Assembly: GCA_942486035.1 (NCBI GenBank)
Contig: CALNXK010000030.1
Coordinates: 2,447,001-2,511,000 of the forward strand
From: Porites lobata
Lineage: Eukaryota > Cnidaria > Anthozoa > Scleractinia > Poritidae
Length of the DNA stretch: 64,000 nucleotides
Direction: 5' to 3'
This document shows, in pieces, positions 35,100-47,300 of this stretch. The position numbers and the translations under genes were made by a program. Under the pieces are notes generated by a model, which searched no databases, was not told the origin of the DNA, and saw only the letters and a list, made by a program, of their open reading frames with translations. Position 1 is the first letter of the stretch. Every line of letters begins with the position of its first letter.

Positions 35100-35214
35100 T
35101 GAATCGCAACAACCCTAACCCTAAATAGAAGCTAACTCGAACCAAAATCGATTTTCCCTGGACTTCCGTCATACATTTACTGTAATTTTACCCTCGGTAA
35201 CTCGAACCCTTGAT
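35100..35214. mobile_element. Left part of a split TAACTCGAACC repeat (pogo-like), interrupted by a transposon
   Basis: GCTAACTCGAACC, then TAATTTTACCCTCGGTAACT and CGAACCC. The same words continue on the far side of the 4.07-kb insertion at 39284-39770. The 5' end of the repeat is not seen. Confidence 0.6.
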
Positions 35215-36289
35215 TAGTCCATGGGCCAATCCAGATTTTGGTACCAATTTGAGGGACAAAGGATGATTGCTGCAAATTGATAGCATATAAGGTGGAGATT
35301 GAAAATTTGTATGATAACCTTTCTGTAGCAGTAGCTTTCAAGGTATTTTTTTCATGTAAAAGTGCCGGAAATGACCTATGAGCATACTAAATGTGCACTT
35401 CATATGTACTATATCTTTTGTAGTTTAATTTATTGTGAGAGACATGAGAAGTTTTTGTTGCACTTTTTTATCGCCAAAATATTATTTGTTCTGAATTTAA
35501 CCAAAGTAGAGCGAAGGAAACTCGAAAGTAGCCTTCGCATTGCATTATGGGTAAAATCCAAAATGGCGGCTACCATGGCAGGGTAGTGGGTTCTTGATTT
35601 GCCGGTTTAATAGCCATTTTACCAAGTAAAACGCAATAATTTCAAGAAAAGTGAGCAAAATAATCTAGTTAATAAAGCGCTTAAACTTTCTGAGGCAAAA
35701 GTCTTTGAACTTTTGACTTAATAAACAGAATTTTGGAAATACTTACAGATCTTGTAGAATGTTCACTTCGATAATCCGATAGAAATTGAATGTACGTATT
35801 TGGCTCATATCGATCATACACATCTGCTTATATATTTATAAATTTTGAAATATAATCTAATTTTAGGAATGATCAACCTGTTGCAGTCAACATTATTTGA
35901 ATTATCGGTTATTCGGTAATGAAAACTCAATATGATATGCCAATTTTTAATACATAGATACATATGGTTTATTTAAACACGATAAAATCATCAGTCTGAG
36001 AAGGTTAAGTGAAGTAAAAAGGATATAAAGACTACATACACCTGAATGGCTTACATAATAACCCTGCGCTGGGAAACAGAAAAATTGAAAGCAAACTGGT
36101 TTACTTCCCTTTTGAATTGACATAGCGATGTTATTCTTCGTATGTTTTTTGTGGTAACTCATTCCAAATCACGGCACCGCTATGGAAAAAAAAACTTTTG
36201 GAAGTCCAGACTTTCGTAAATTATGATATACCGTATGTGCTGTTATGTCCCCGTTTATTGCAGTTGATTGCAACTTAAACGCTGAAAAA

Positions 36290-38325
36290 TATTCATCTGA
36301 CACAAAAAGGGTCCTCATCTAAGAGAGGTGTTGATGATGCTGAGGAGTCAAATGCAGTCAAACGATTCTGCAAGAAGAAGTGGATCATTTACTGCACCGA
36401 CGACGGCAGTGATTTAGTTAATCCTAAAGACGAGGAGTCGTGGATTATCCCAGCCATCATCCAATAGCCAGACTCACCAGGAGCAAGTGGGTAGGAGAGT
36501 CTCTATTCGAGGATCTTCTAATATTTCCACAACATACGAGCGCAATTGTATTTTTGGTGAAAAGCCAAAAAATTTCAAGGGTACTAGGAATCGTGAGCCT
36601 TTAGTACAATGCCGAGATATGCGTGCAGATAGCTCTATCTTAAAGATTGCTACACAAAAGAATGACAGCAAGATGCTTGCCCTTGTGTCGCGCCTGATAT
36701 GAGCAGTGAATCTTCGGATGATGAATATGCCCGTCTAGAGTCAGATGTTTACTAGATGCTTTTTGATTGTGATAGAAAATGAGAAAGACGTAAGGCTGTT
36801 TGAGATGACCCAGTTACTTGTTCAGTATCTTATGTCATTACGGGCTAAGGAATGTAAGCCATCAACAAAGACGCATATCAAAAGGAACATAGAAGCATAA
36901 TTATATTGATCCAGTTTGAAAACTTGCTAGACAGCAACCGTGTATTCGTAATCCCTGCTAGCCTAACGCCAGTGCAAATCGCCAGAAATGTACTAAATAT
37001 CCTTATGGCAGAAAAAGAAACCAAAGGTTCAACAACAAAGATCTCCAATATTCAGAAAGCTGCGCCTGACATCCGCGATGCTTTTCTAAACAAAGAAAGC
37101 AAAATGTCATGGCCACCGCGCCCTTCAGAGCTCAATGACAGTGCGTTTTTGCATACCTTGCTGACTGGTAGCAAATATTCGTTAGAGAGATAATGTTGTC
37201 AAAGAGTCCAGCGGTTGATGAAGTCGTTCGCGCAAGACCTGGTATTTGGAGTAACCAGAGGGATGATTAAGCCACCTAAACAAATTCTTCTGTCGTACAC
37301 TGTAAAAACTCTTACAAACAGTGTGGAGCTACTGTCTATACTAAACTGTTATGGTCATGGTGTTTCTTATTCCCAGCTTGAGGATGCAGGTGAGCGTCAA
37401 CGCCCTAAGCCTAGCCTGCGTAGCAAGCGTTTCCAATCGAGTTATTGCGCGAAAGTTAGAGCGGAAGTTCCCCACCCCCTTCCCCGTCATTCATGTTTTT
37501 TTGCTCTTGTCCCAGCTTTCTAGACGAACCTCGCGAGGAAACGCTTGCTACGCAGGCTACCCTAAGCCAAGAACATATGTTGAAGTAAATTGCCAGGAAG
37601 CGTTAGAAAATACCCGAAGAAAAAACCTTTTGTGGGTTTTAGTGCGCCTTCTTTCATCTCTCTCATGCAGCCAGATCGGATAACAGTACATTGATTGTGG
37701 TACCAAAAGATACAGATGTCTTTATTCTTTGTGTGTCATTTGAGTACTTATTTCCGTCTTCAATAGTTTTCAAGTGTGGAACACAACTGGTTGGGACACA
37801 GTAAGTGCTTTTGCTGGACGGGGTAAGATTGATGCACTTCGAATTGTCAAAGAACAGAGATCCTTTCAGGAAATGTTTGACCTCTTCGGAGTGGAATGGG
37901 AATTCTCAGATAATCTATTCCAGGTGCTTCAGAATTTCACCTGTTGTATGTACAGTTCCCACCCAGGGACAAACAGCATCAATGAGCTTAGATATAGATT
38001 GTTCTGTTCAAAGAGAGGTAACATCGAGTCCGGCCAACTACTGCCTTGCGCTGATTGCCTGTATAAACATAAGACATGGCTGAATTCAGGATGAGAACAA
38101 GTTAGGGATTGATTGGATGAGTGGTCAGCCAGCTCCCGCAACGGTTTTACAGCTACTCTCTTGTTCTTGCACCAAATCTTGTATAGGTTCCCGAACTATA
38201 GCTGCCTTGCGAATGGTCTTAAGTGCACAGACATGTGCCGGCTCTCCAATTGTGACAACAGGCGAGAAGAACAAGCTGTCACAGTAGACGTCGATGCTGA
38301 TGATTACGAGAGTGACGAGGACTAG
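36290..38325 (+). pseudogene. Decayed transposon-borne gene of the 'TGCDTVSAFAGRGK' family (XPG/PIN-like nuclease)
   Basis: Collinear fragments on the plus strand are broken by stops and frameshifts: SSKRGVDDAEESNAVKRFC (36310), DSKMLALVSRLI (36664), EYARLESDVY (36725), NRVFVIPASLTPVQIA (36936), SKMSWPPRPSELND (37100), FAQDLVFGVTRGMIKPPKQI (37225), STLIVVPKDTDVFILCVSF (37690), TTGWDTVSAFAGRGKIDA (37785) and CCMYSSHPGTNSINELRYRL (37939). I recall this as a multicopy uncharacterised family in cnidarians and fish. The DTD and TGCDTxSAFAGRGK motifs resemble the acidic and helix-turn-helix parts of FEN1/XPG nucleases. Here the motif Cys is Trp, a segment before it is missing, and a MITE interrupts the frame at 37412. 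Confidence 0.65.
37412..37559. mobile_element. 148-bp MITE, TAGCCTG ends, 9-bp target duplication
   Basis: TAGCCTGCGTAGCAAGCG starts the left end and its exact complement closes the right end (23-bp perfect repeats). CCCTAAGCC flanks on both sides (37403-37411 and 37560-37568). Removing the element and one duplication rejoins the pseudogene frame from LEDAGERQRPK into RTYVEVNCQEAL. It is thus a later insertion into the older transposon. Confidence 0.9.
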
Positions 38326-39283
38326 AATATGTGGTCTGATTCTGTTTTTCAGCTTATTGCCTTTGGCTGTCAACATGATAAATAAAATGTGTGTGAATTT
38401 ATTGACCACAGAAGAAGTCGTTGCTACATTTAAACATATGACTTGCCAAATGTGTACCCAAAATACATAAAAAAACAAATGGTCATTAAAAGAGGAATTA
38501 TAACGTGTTGCGTGTCAACCTCGGATGTCTAAAAGGCATGACTTCACTGAAAAACCACAATTAGTACTAGTACTTTTGCTAGTGATATGGAGAAATCTCT
38601 AGCAAAGCGGAAGAGTTTGCCTCTATGGTGTTTTAGTTTACAGCTTTAAGAGCAGCTTCCTTCACAGCTTGAATTATGAGGATTTTGCATGTTCCTTTCA
38701 GTTTTGTTCGTTTTTGGGCACTTCAGGGGACAAAATTGGCATGTTTGGAAATCAAAGATGGCGGATCCAATATGGCCGCCAAAAAGGTAATGTCGTATTA
38801 AAGCAGCGCCATAGGTAGCTATAACACCTGAGTCAAGCTAGTATCCAGTTGTCATCTAGAACTATCATTTAACAGATTTTTCAAACATTTAATTTTTATT
38901 AATTTAGTTTATATCGACCTTCTGGTTTAAAAGGCTGCCTTTCTACGTTACCATGGCAACCAACACCAAAATCCATCTAATTTTGTTACAAAAGCCTCAA
39001 AAATCACTTGCAAAACTGTGGTACCATTTAATCATCTAGACGTGTCCCCAAAACATGAGTAAAAATATGAGTAAAAACTTATTTATGTACATTTATTCGA
39101 CATTGTTGAAAGCTGAGTGACGTCACTTCATTACGTGATAAACCCTATAAAACTACTCATCTGACGTGGTTATCATACATTAAAATAAACTAGAGGATTC
39201 ATAGTTTTTAAAAAATATAAGCCACTCTTTGTCCCTCTTTTTGGTACCAAATCATCAAATTTGGGGTCCTGGCCCATGGACTA

Positions 39284-39770
39284 TGATGACTCGAACTCCC
39301 GCTAACTCGAACCAATTTTCGTTTCCTCTCAGGTCATTTTCCATATAATTTTACCCTCGATAACTCGAACCATGTTTTGAGCCCTTAAAAAGTCGGGAAA
39401 AAAACCGTCTACTGGCGTCCGAAACATTGAATTTTGGATTTCCTATTAACGTGTTGTAGGAGTATAGTTTACTAATGGAGGCTGATGTTGATTGCCACAG
39501 GCTAACGTGAAGCAGCTTTACTTCTCAAAACAGTAAAACGCATGCTCTATTTAGGCTATGTTTTGTTACGTTACGTTCTGTTTTGTAATCTAGAAGTATC
39601 TTTAGATTTTCACTTGACATTTCTACAATTAAATGTTACTACAATGTTCACTGTGCAGTAAAAAACTGTTTTTTACCTTACTCTCGGTTATTTTCTTCGA
39701 GCTCCCGATAACTCGAACTTTTTCCGATTTCCCTTGAAGGTTCGAGTCATCGGGTGTCGACTGTATTTAC
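39284..39770. mobile_element. Right part of the split TAACTCGAACC repeat (pogo-like)
   Basis: Repeated TAACTCGAAC units ending GGGTGTCGACTGTA. A CGACTGTA end is typical of pogo/Tigger-type elements inserted at TA. It continues the left part at 35100-35214 across the Academ-like insertion. Confidence 0.6.
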
Positions 39771-39935
39771 GTAAAATTTGTATCAGCTAAAAGAAAGGAG
39801 CCTCTGAGAACAGGTGCGCGAATTTTGCGTGAACAGTCAGTTCTCGTACCTTATCAAAGCGTTTGATCCCTGGGTATCAACCTAAGCCTTTTTTCAAGCT
39901 GCTCACTTAAAATCACATGAAGATTATTAAGCTAC

Positions 39936-40090
39936 GTGCAAACGGACGCAACAACTCCCAACATTGTCGAGAGTTGTTGTGTCCATTTGCACGGATCTAA
40001 ACCTTTGACCAGTTTAAAAAACTTTGCGTGCAACAGGGTGTGCAAACGTACCAAACATGTAACATCCAACAATGTTGCGTCCGTTTGCAC
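39936..40090. mobile_element. MITE with GTGCAAACGGACGCAAC inverted repeats
   Basis: GTGCAAACGGACGCAAC at the left and its exact complement at the right (17 bp). A second, inner inverted copy near 39985-40000 (GTTGTGTCCATTTGCAC) makes the left half itself foldback. Non-coding. Confidence 0.75.
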
Positions 40091-40338
40091 AGGGCTTTAG
40101 ACATTTTGAGGTTCGCGTGTGGGACTGGGCTGGTGTTGCGGAACTGCACCACGGGCATTAACCATAGGACTGTTTGGAAAACAAGGTCCTGCAGGAAACT
40201 GGTTCAAAATTTGTCCCTCAAAACATACCGAGAAGGCACCTCCACACAACACCGACCCAATCTCACCTCGCGCGAAATGGAGAACAACATTGTGTACACC
40301 TCATCAGGTGTTAAGGGAGCTTTAGGCCTACTCGTCCC

Positions 40339-40423
40339 CAACCACGTTCCCAGGGTTCTCTCCTACCCGTCCCTCTCGCTCTATAGGGACGGGTAGGAGC
40401 CCGGAACCCTGGCAACGAGGTTG
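40339..40423. repeat. Long hairpin, about 36-bp arms
   Basis: Arms CAACCACGTTCCCAGGGTTC...TCCTACCCGTCCC (40339-40373) and the near-complement at 40386-40423 surround a 12-base loop. Related words recur at 41275-41305 (GTTCCCAGGGTTTCC). Probably a small foldback transposon. Confidence 0.6.
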
Positions 40424-41370
40424 ACTCGTCCCAAGCGAATAGCACGGCAGAGCAATGTTCACTTGGGGGCTACAAGAGAGCACAACACTCTCTTTCTTCT
40501 TCCATTCCATCAACTCGCCTACCCATCTCTCGTTCTAAAAGTGACTCAAAGGGAAGAACAAACTTGAAACCACCAACACACTCAATCTTGAAATACTTTA
40601 TTACGCATTCTAAAAAAACAATTTTATTTACAAATTATTCGCCACGATAGTCATGCCAAAACAAACAATAAATACAGCAGAATCTTGGTTAAGAATATAT
40701 TACAGAAAGAGAAAAATAAGAGCAAAATTAAAAGTATGGTAAGGGAATTATTTGTTTATCAATCTGCCTGCAGATTATAACTTGATTCCTTTTAATATGT
40801 AGCACAAAGTAGGCAGGCAGATAATTTTACACAGGACAGTCATGAGTAGGATTATTGACATCATCAAACTAATATGGCAAGCTCTTTCAACCTAAGCCAC
40901 AGCATTTTAGTTACTGTCAAAGATGTTGATAAATTATTCTCGTATTTTGGATCATCAAACAAGCTTCATATAATATATTATGCTTCTAATTTAGTGACGC
41001 AGAAATGGCAAAAAATCCAAATTATTAAATAGATCTTTCATTTGTTGGAAAAACTTTCATTCTTCTTATTCGTGGAGACGAGAAATATTTACAGAGAAGG
41101 CAATTTTGAGTATTTTAAGCCGGAAAATTTTAATTCCTACAAGTTTTCAAAAAAAAAATAAGGCAGGTTTAGAGGAGTGAAATTTTCAGGAAATATTTCG
41201 TCGGCGTAGTGTTCACGTTAGTCAATAGCTCGTATATTTTAAGGCGAACTGAATAAAGATGTTGTCAAACTCGTTCCCAGGGTTTCCTTACTCTTCTCCC
41301 TCTCGCTCCGGCGGACGCGGTTGAGATGTTGTAAGGTGCAAAGCAGCGAAGACAAGCAAATAATACAAAT

Positions 41371-44300
41371 CTAGCAACGATATCCAAGCCCAGGACGGAA
41401 ACCTTTTGTTAGAATGTTTCCCTCAGATTTGGATCGTTTCGAAAACCTCTTTAGCTCTTGGGAGAAATTTTCGTCTATCATTGGTAGATAACTCTGGGGT
41501 TCGCAGTATTCCTGAAAAAAAAAAAAAAGATTAGCGATGCGTTAAATTTTGATTCTCTCGAAATTCAGAAAAGACCTTTCCCAAAATGAGGCTAATAATT
41601 TCAAATACCGTAAATGATCGATTAAGCGCCGCAGCGCTTATTTCATTATTGCCCGTTATAGGTGCGGCGCTTATACAAGAGAGGCGCTTATTTCAACTAC
41701 GGGTAAAACACTGAGAATTTAGAGAGAATTAAGTCAAAATATGTACACCTCGAACCGCTACACGAACCCAGTTTCAAGAGTTTCCTAAGCGATATGGTTT
41801 TTACGTCCTTATATCGAGCGCCGTAACAAAGGTGGGTCATTAATTTTAAAAATACCCAAATTACGCCGCGGCGCTTATTCGAAAGCGGCTCTTATTAAAT
41901 TATTCTCTGTAAAGGTGCGGCGCTTAATCGATCACTTGCGGAACACAAAATGTTTCCAAAAACGGCCCTCCCAAAAAAAGGGTTCTTGAACCAACAAACT
42001 GTTCAAATTAAGGCCAGATTTGTCTTTAAGTTTACAAGTTACAGTTTTCACTGAAAAGACGATATGTTGAAAAATCACCTACCAATTAATAAAGAAATTA
42101 AGATGAAACTGTTGTAAGATTATAAAAACCGACATTAGGCTGTTTTAGCAACAGGACGGGAACGTCAGTTGGCGACGGTAAGGTGCGCGGAAAGGACTAA
42201 ACACGACTTTCGGTACCCAATTTGCCGCCCTGCCATTGGTCAAGCCAGTTGTTTGATTTGCGCGCGCCGTTGTCAAGTGACGTTCCCGTTCTGTTGCTAA
42301 ATCAGCCTAATAGGGAGCTTAAGCAGCGACGTTTTTGAGCGACGCACGTCAACCGGAAGTGAGGTATTTTCCCTCTTAACATGCCTTGATGATATAAAAT
42401 TTGTATTCCTTAGCTTCTTTACTTTTATAGAGGCGATTTGACTGAAAATTTGCGCGAAACCACCGTCAAAAAATGAAAAAAGGCCACTTCCGGTTGACGT
42501 GCGTCGCTCAAAAACGTTGTTGCTTAAGCTCCCTAATGTCAGTTACGTTACCTTGCATTTGCTAAAGAACGCTTTGTAGCCTCCTTCAATGAGGTACAGT
42601 TCTGGGTAAAATAATTCTGGGTAATTGAACATATGCAAGTCGCGGTCCTTGTTCCGTAAAAATCGACTCCTAAAAAACAAATAAAAACTCGATTAAGCAA
42701 TCTTCTTACAGTAAATGCCTTGCTATAACTGCAGTGATTCTGTTACCTCTGCGTCCTGCGTCCCTGAGACAAAAATCCTCAAAGACGCAAGAATTAATAA
42801 TTCATGGCATGTGTCCCATTGCCGGACGCAAAGATCGATCGATCAGATCGACCCATCTGAAGATTTTTATTGTAGAATATCCTGTTCGTGTGATTTCTGT
42901 CGCTATTCTTGTGGCTACTTTTTAACAACGCATATTTTTTAGTCTTTGTTGTGCTTTACAATAGAAGCAGTATATTTTTATTTCAGTAAACTGTAATGGC
43001 AGAGTTTTGGAGTCAGATTAACTGTCTGGTTACATAAAAGCCCAATTTAGGATTCTTTGTTTTTTTTGAACTGGGACTCATTGGTTATGGACTTGGATTC
43101 ATGATTTTTCACAAGATGAGTAACCCAGGACTAACCATAACTATTTGTAACAAAATTACTGTACTTCAAAAGATGAACAGTTTTTCCTGATTAATGATAA
43201 GGAATTCTTTCAACTCACATGTCAGGTCCTCTTTTGGATGAGAATTCACAGTGAAATATTAAAATTGTCTTCTTTCCCGTCAGACTTTTCTTCGGCTTTT
43301 CAATAAATTCACTGAGCATGTCCTCTTTGGTGTAAATGTTCACGGCTCCCTGTATGAAGAAAAACGCAATGTTCAACAGCATTCCTAAAATTATGATCTT
43401 ATTGACCAATGAAAACGTCACGTTAATTTATTCCGTCCTGATTCCGTCACAACTAGTGAACAAACTGTGCACGGTCAGGAAGCTTCTAACGTCAACTGTA
43501 GCACCGTTGTTTTCAACCTTTGATGTTTTCTACCTTTCATAACCAGTCTCCTCTACTAACTATGGCTGCAGTCTCTAAGAATCCAACGCGAGGAACAAAT
43601 TCAATTAACGGCAAATTGAACTGAGTTGGAATAATCGTAACCTGAGATCAGACCCAATTTTAGCGGTTCTCATACATTCTCTCTAACGGCTACCGCTGAC
43701 CTTTGCCCGCCGAAATGTAATTTTCAAAGCGAAAAGAAAATAGAGCCTGATCTCAGGTTAGAATAATCGCGATCGAGTTTAAAAGAACGTTTTTTTTTCT
43801 TTTTTTATGGCTGCTACGAACTTCGCAAAAGAAAATCTTCTTTTGGGAAGGATAGATATTTTGATCTTGATTATTAAACCATAATAATTTTAAATCACAC
43901 CTTGATGTGACCCCCTTCATATTCATAAGGATAGCGACAATCTATGATATGAGCTTCTAAATCTGGGTATTCGCCCTCCAGAACACGAGTAACCTGTAGA
44001 GAAGGAAGCAAAAAAATGAGTCATTGAAAATTCTTCTGTTGGGACATTAATAAAAGACATTGTTCTTCGTACACCAACACAATTTTGAAAGTTTCCTCAA
44101 AGCCTTCACCTTCGGTTGGTTTTCACCTGAGATGAATCGCGACTAGGGATAATACTTCTTTTCTTTAAATATACAGGATGATTTTGCAACCTCAGGCTAG
44201 AAATATCAGTGACGATCACTGACAAGTTTTGACAGTTTTCGAAAGCTTCAACCGAACTTTTATTTTATTTTATTGCTGTAGGTTATGAAGAATGATTTTC

Positions 44301-47300
44301 TTCCCGAGGCTAAAAATTGTCTACCTCCACGTACATTTAAAACAACAACAACAGTTTACTTCTACAACTGTAGACAACTAAAAGAATTTACAAGAACATA
44401 ATCATAAATAAATAGATAAACAGTACATATAGTAAAACAAAATTGAGATGAAGAATGTGTATCAATTATGCCTTGGAACAAAACTAATCGAATGCGATCA
44501 GGTCATGTGCCTTAAAACCGCGGGAAGTCAGTGATGTGCCACTCGCGCCAAGCCATTTTTCCTTCTGGGCGAAATCCCATGCAGGGGGCAATAACAAATT
44601 AAAACACCTGATGACTGGCAGCACGGAAAACAAGATGCACAGTTTTCCTTGGCACCTGTCATTAGGTCCTGATTATTTATTACAATGACATTACCGTTTC
44701 TGGTGTTAAGCACTTCAAATCTTCATGTTGCCCAGGTATAGATGGAAGGGTGTAAGGCTAAAAAAATAAAAAGCTAAATGAAGTTTGGTTTTGTTTAATA
44801 CTACATATTTCGTCCATTTTTGGTTCCCGCAGTCCCTCGATACACTGCTCAAAAATTACCCGCGCTGCAAATTCCCATCTTCCGTCCTTTCATAACAAGA
44901 TTTCTTTTAAGTCGTACTTCCATAGGACTGTTAGGGTGTGGAATAGTCTCCCTCGTTCTATTAAGCATGCTACCTAACGCTCAACAGTTTAAAAATTTTC
45001 TACATGCTCACTATAAGAACAGGCTAAGTATTCTTATTACGCACACCCTCAAATTGAAATAACTCAGTATGGCCAGGGCTAATTGAAGATTGTATTCCTA
45101 CATAGACATTTTTTTTTTCACCTGATTTCAGTATGTCTGTCATATAATTTTAGACATTATAGGGGTTGAAAGTCAATTGGGGTTCCTGCATTGTTTTCAT
45201 CTCCTGTTGGCCTGCTGTTGTTTATATGTATGTAATTTCTTTCTTGACAAATATCAAGAAACTAAAGTAAACTAAGTTCGACTTTAAACGACTCGAGAAT
45301 ATTACAGCCACAAAGTAATTATATCAGGTTTAATAGATCATTCACTATCGCAATGATAGTTTCTGTATGATTTTGGGTTTCTATTGATCTGATGGAGAAA
45401 GGAAAGAAACTTATTAAACTGTAACTGCATTCCAGTTTAATACATAAACCTACCCCACTGAAATCTCCTACAACATTTTTTTGACCTGAATAAAAAACAA
45501 TTGAAATAAACACTATCAGAAATAGGAATGCATTTTTCCATCCTACGCATCTAACTAGCAGGGCTTTTAATTGGGCGCCACAGAAACATTGCAATACTTG
45601 GGCCAAAAAATATAAGGGACCTTTAGATTCGAGTACGGCTGAGGGCTACCACGAGGACGAAAGTTGACGAGACGTTTTTCGCGTAAAAAAAGGGACGCCG
45701 GAAAGCTTCATTGTACTCTCCTTTACCAGAAAAGCTAGCACGATTATTTTTAATTGAAGAAACTTGAAAAATAATCAGCCATTGACTTGTTACTGCCACA
45801 GACATTTTTGCTGAAACTCGTAGTAGAATGACGATGGCTATCACATTTTCCCGCCAAAATGACGCTGGTTCACGCTTGGGCACTACAGTATTGAGAAAAT
45901 CTCATTCTTGTGGTCATATTCATCTTAGAAACTAAAGATCTCTAAGATGAAACGAGGAAGAGTCTACTAACACTAGCACTTTGCCTTCGCATGCACAACA
46001 GGTGAGCGAAGGCACGCGTGAGGCGGGCGTTGAGCGCGAGACACGGCGCCTTCCCCCATCTCGAGCCTAGAAAACGCGAAAAAATAACACCTGTTATGCA
46101 GGCTAACTTTGCCTTTTTAAAACCCTACCTGAAGCATCAAGCATGTTTCCCAGATCTTCATGATGTTCAAATGTTGCTGACTGTGATCGACGTAGGAAAG
46201 CAGAGCTGGCATCTTGTACTGGATGGAATATTGCCTCCAAGGGCTGGTTCTCAAACTTCGCAAAGAAAATTAATGTTTAATGAGTGTTTGGAAAAAATAT
46301 TTGCCTCCCAAAAATGATTTTGTTAAAACACAAGAGCACAGTGAAATGTAGATCAATGCTGTATTAAAAGGAGAATTGGAAACAGGATCTAATAATTACC
46401 GAATTCTGAATTTAAGCTACACTTCAAAATCAACACTCAACAGAAAGGTTGTTAAGGTAAGAAAACCAGTCTGAGTTCACGGTTTGGGCAGATCTATTTA
46501 CTAGGTAAACAAAGTCAAGGACTTGTTAATTCCATTCCAAACTCACATTTACCACTTGGGTAAATAATTCCTAAGTACTGAAAAATGGCTACAAAAGCCT
46601 GAGAGAGGTTTCAAAGATGGTTTGGGAGAAATGAGTTTAAGCGAATATTCAGATTTCAATATAATATTCAGACAACTTGAAGTCAGACTTTAAAAGAATC
46701 ATGGCTACACATGGCACTGCAGCACCTTATTATTTTCTTTCACCTACTGCTTGCAATAATTTGGTGTCTGGATATCCAATAAACTTGAAACCATGTTATA
46801 TTTATTGACAATCCACTGAACTGCATGTTGAAGACAAACAACAATTAACAAATAGCTGGATAGAGTCCCTACCATTTCAAGCAAAGATGGATGATTTGCA
46901 GAACTTTCAATCACTGACATACATCTCTGCCTATAAAAAGGAAATAACTGTGAGAAACATTTCCTTTACTGTGAAAGTCACAAAACCATGAACACCAGAA
47001 ATATTTATGGAATGTTATTTTGTTCCGAGGAAATAACCAATAAGGCATGAGAAAACTAAACCGCAAACAGCAACGGTAATTAGTTTCGCCACCAAACAAT
47101 TAACTTTCCAGAAATTTTTCATGTGTTCACGGTTTTCTGAGTTTCACAGTAACGCTTGTGCATAATTGAAAGTAAAATGCAACCAATTACGTACCTTAGC
47201 TTCTTTCTCAAGTTTGGACTTTGATCTTGTCTTGGATTGGGCCTCTGTAGAAGCAAAAAGTTAAAAAGATATATACTGTAGAAAAAATCCTTTTGAAATA

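Larger units (their letters stand above)
35215..39283 (+). mobile_element. 4.07-kb Academ-like DNA transposon (degenerate), TGAT target duplication
   Basis: The left end begins TAGTCCATGGGCCA and the right end finishes TGGCCCATGGACTA. Further in, TTTGGTACCAA, GAGGGACAAAG and TGTATGATAACC occur in mirror order at both ends, so the inverted repeats run imperfectly over about 100 bp. TGAT flanks both ends (35211-35214 and 39284-39287). The interior carries a decayed gene at 36290-38325. A 4-bp duplication plus an XPG/PIN-like ORF recalls the Academ superfamily (duplications of 3-4 bp, some members with an XPG-type nuclease), but no transposase core was recognised, so the superfamily is inferred. 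Both ends contain ATGGCGGC-type words. The element sits 214 bp upstream of the ARSB-like start codon. Confidence 0.75.

Noticed and set aside
35111..35126. AACCCTAACCCTAAAT, telomere-like
   Set aside because: Only two TTAGGG units. Far too short for an interstitial telomere array.
36474..36671. Minus-strand frames over the decayed transposon gene
   Set aside because: They are shadows of the plus-strand family matches.
46018..46317. Plus-strand open frame of 99 codons
   Set aside because: It overlaps CDC25 exon 12 on the opposite strand. The minus reading has correct phase with its neighbours; the plus reading has no motif.
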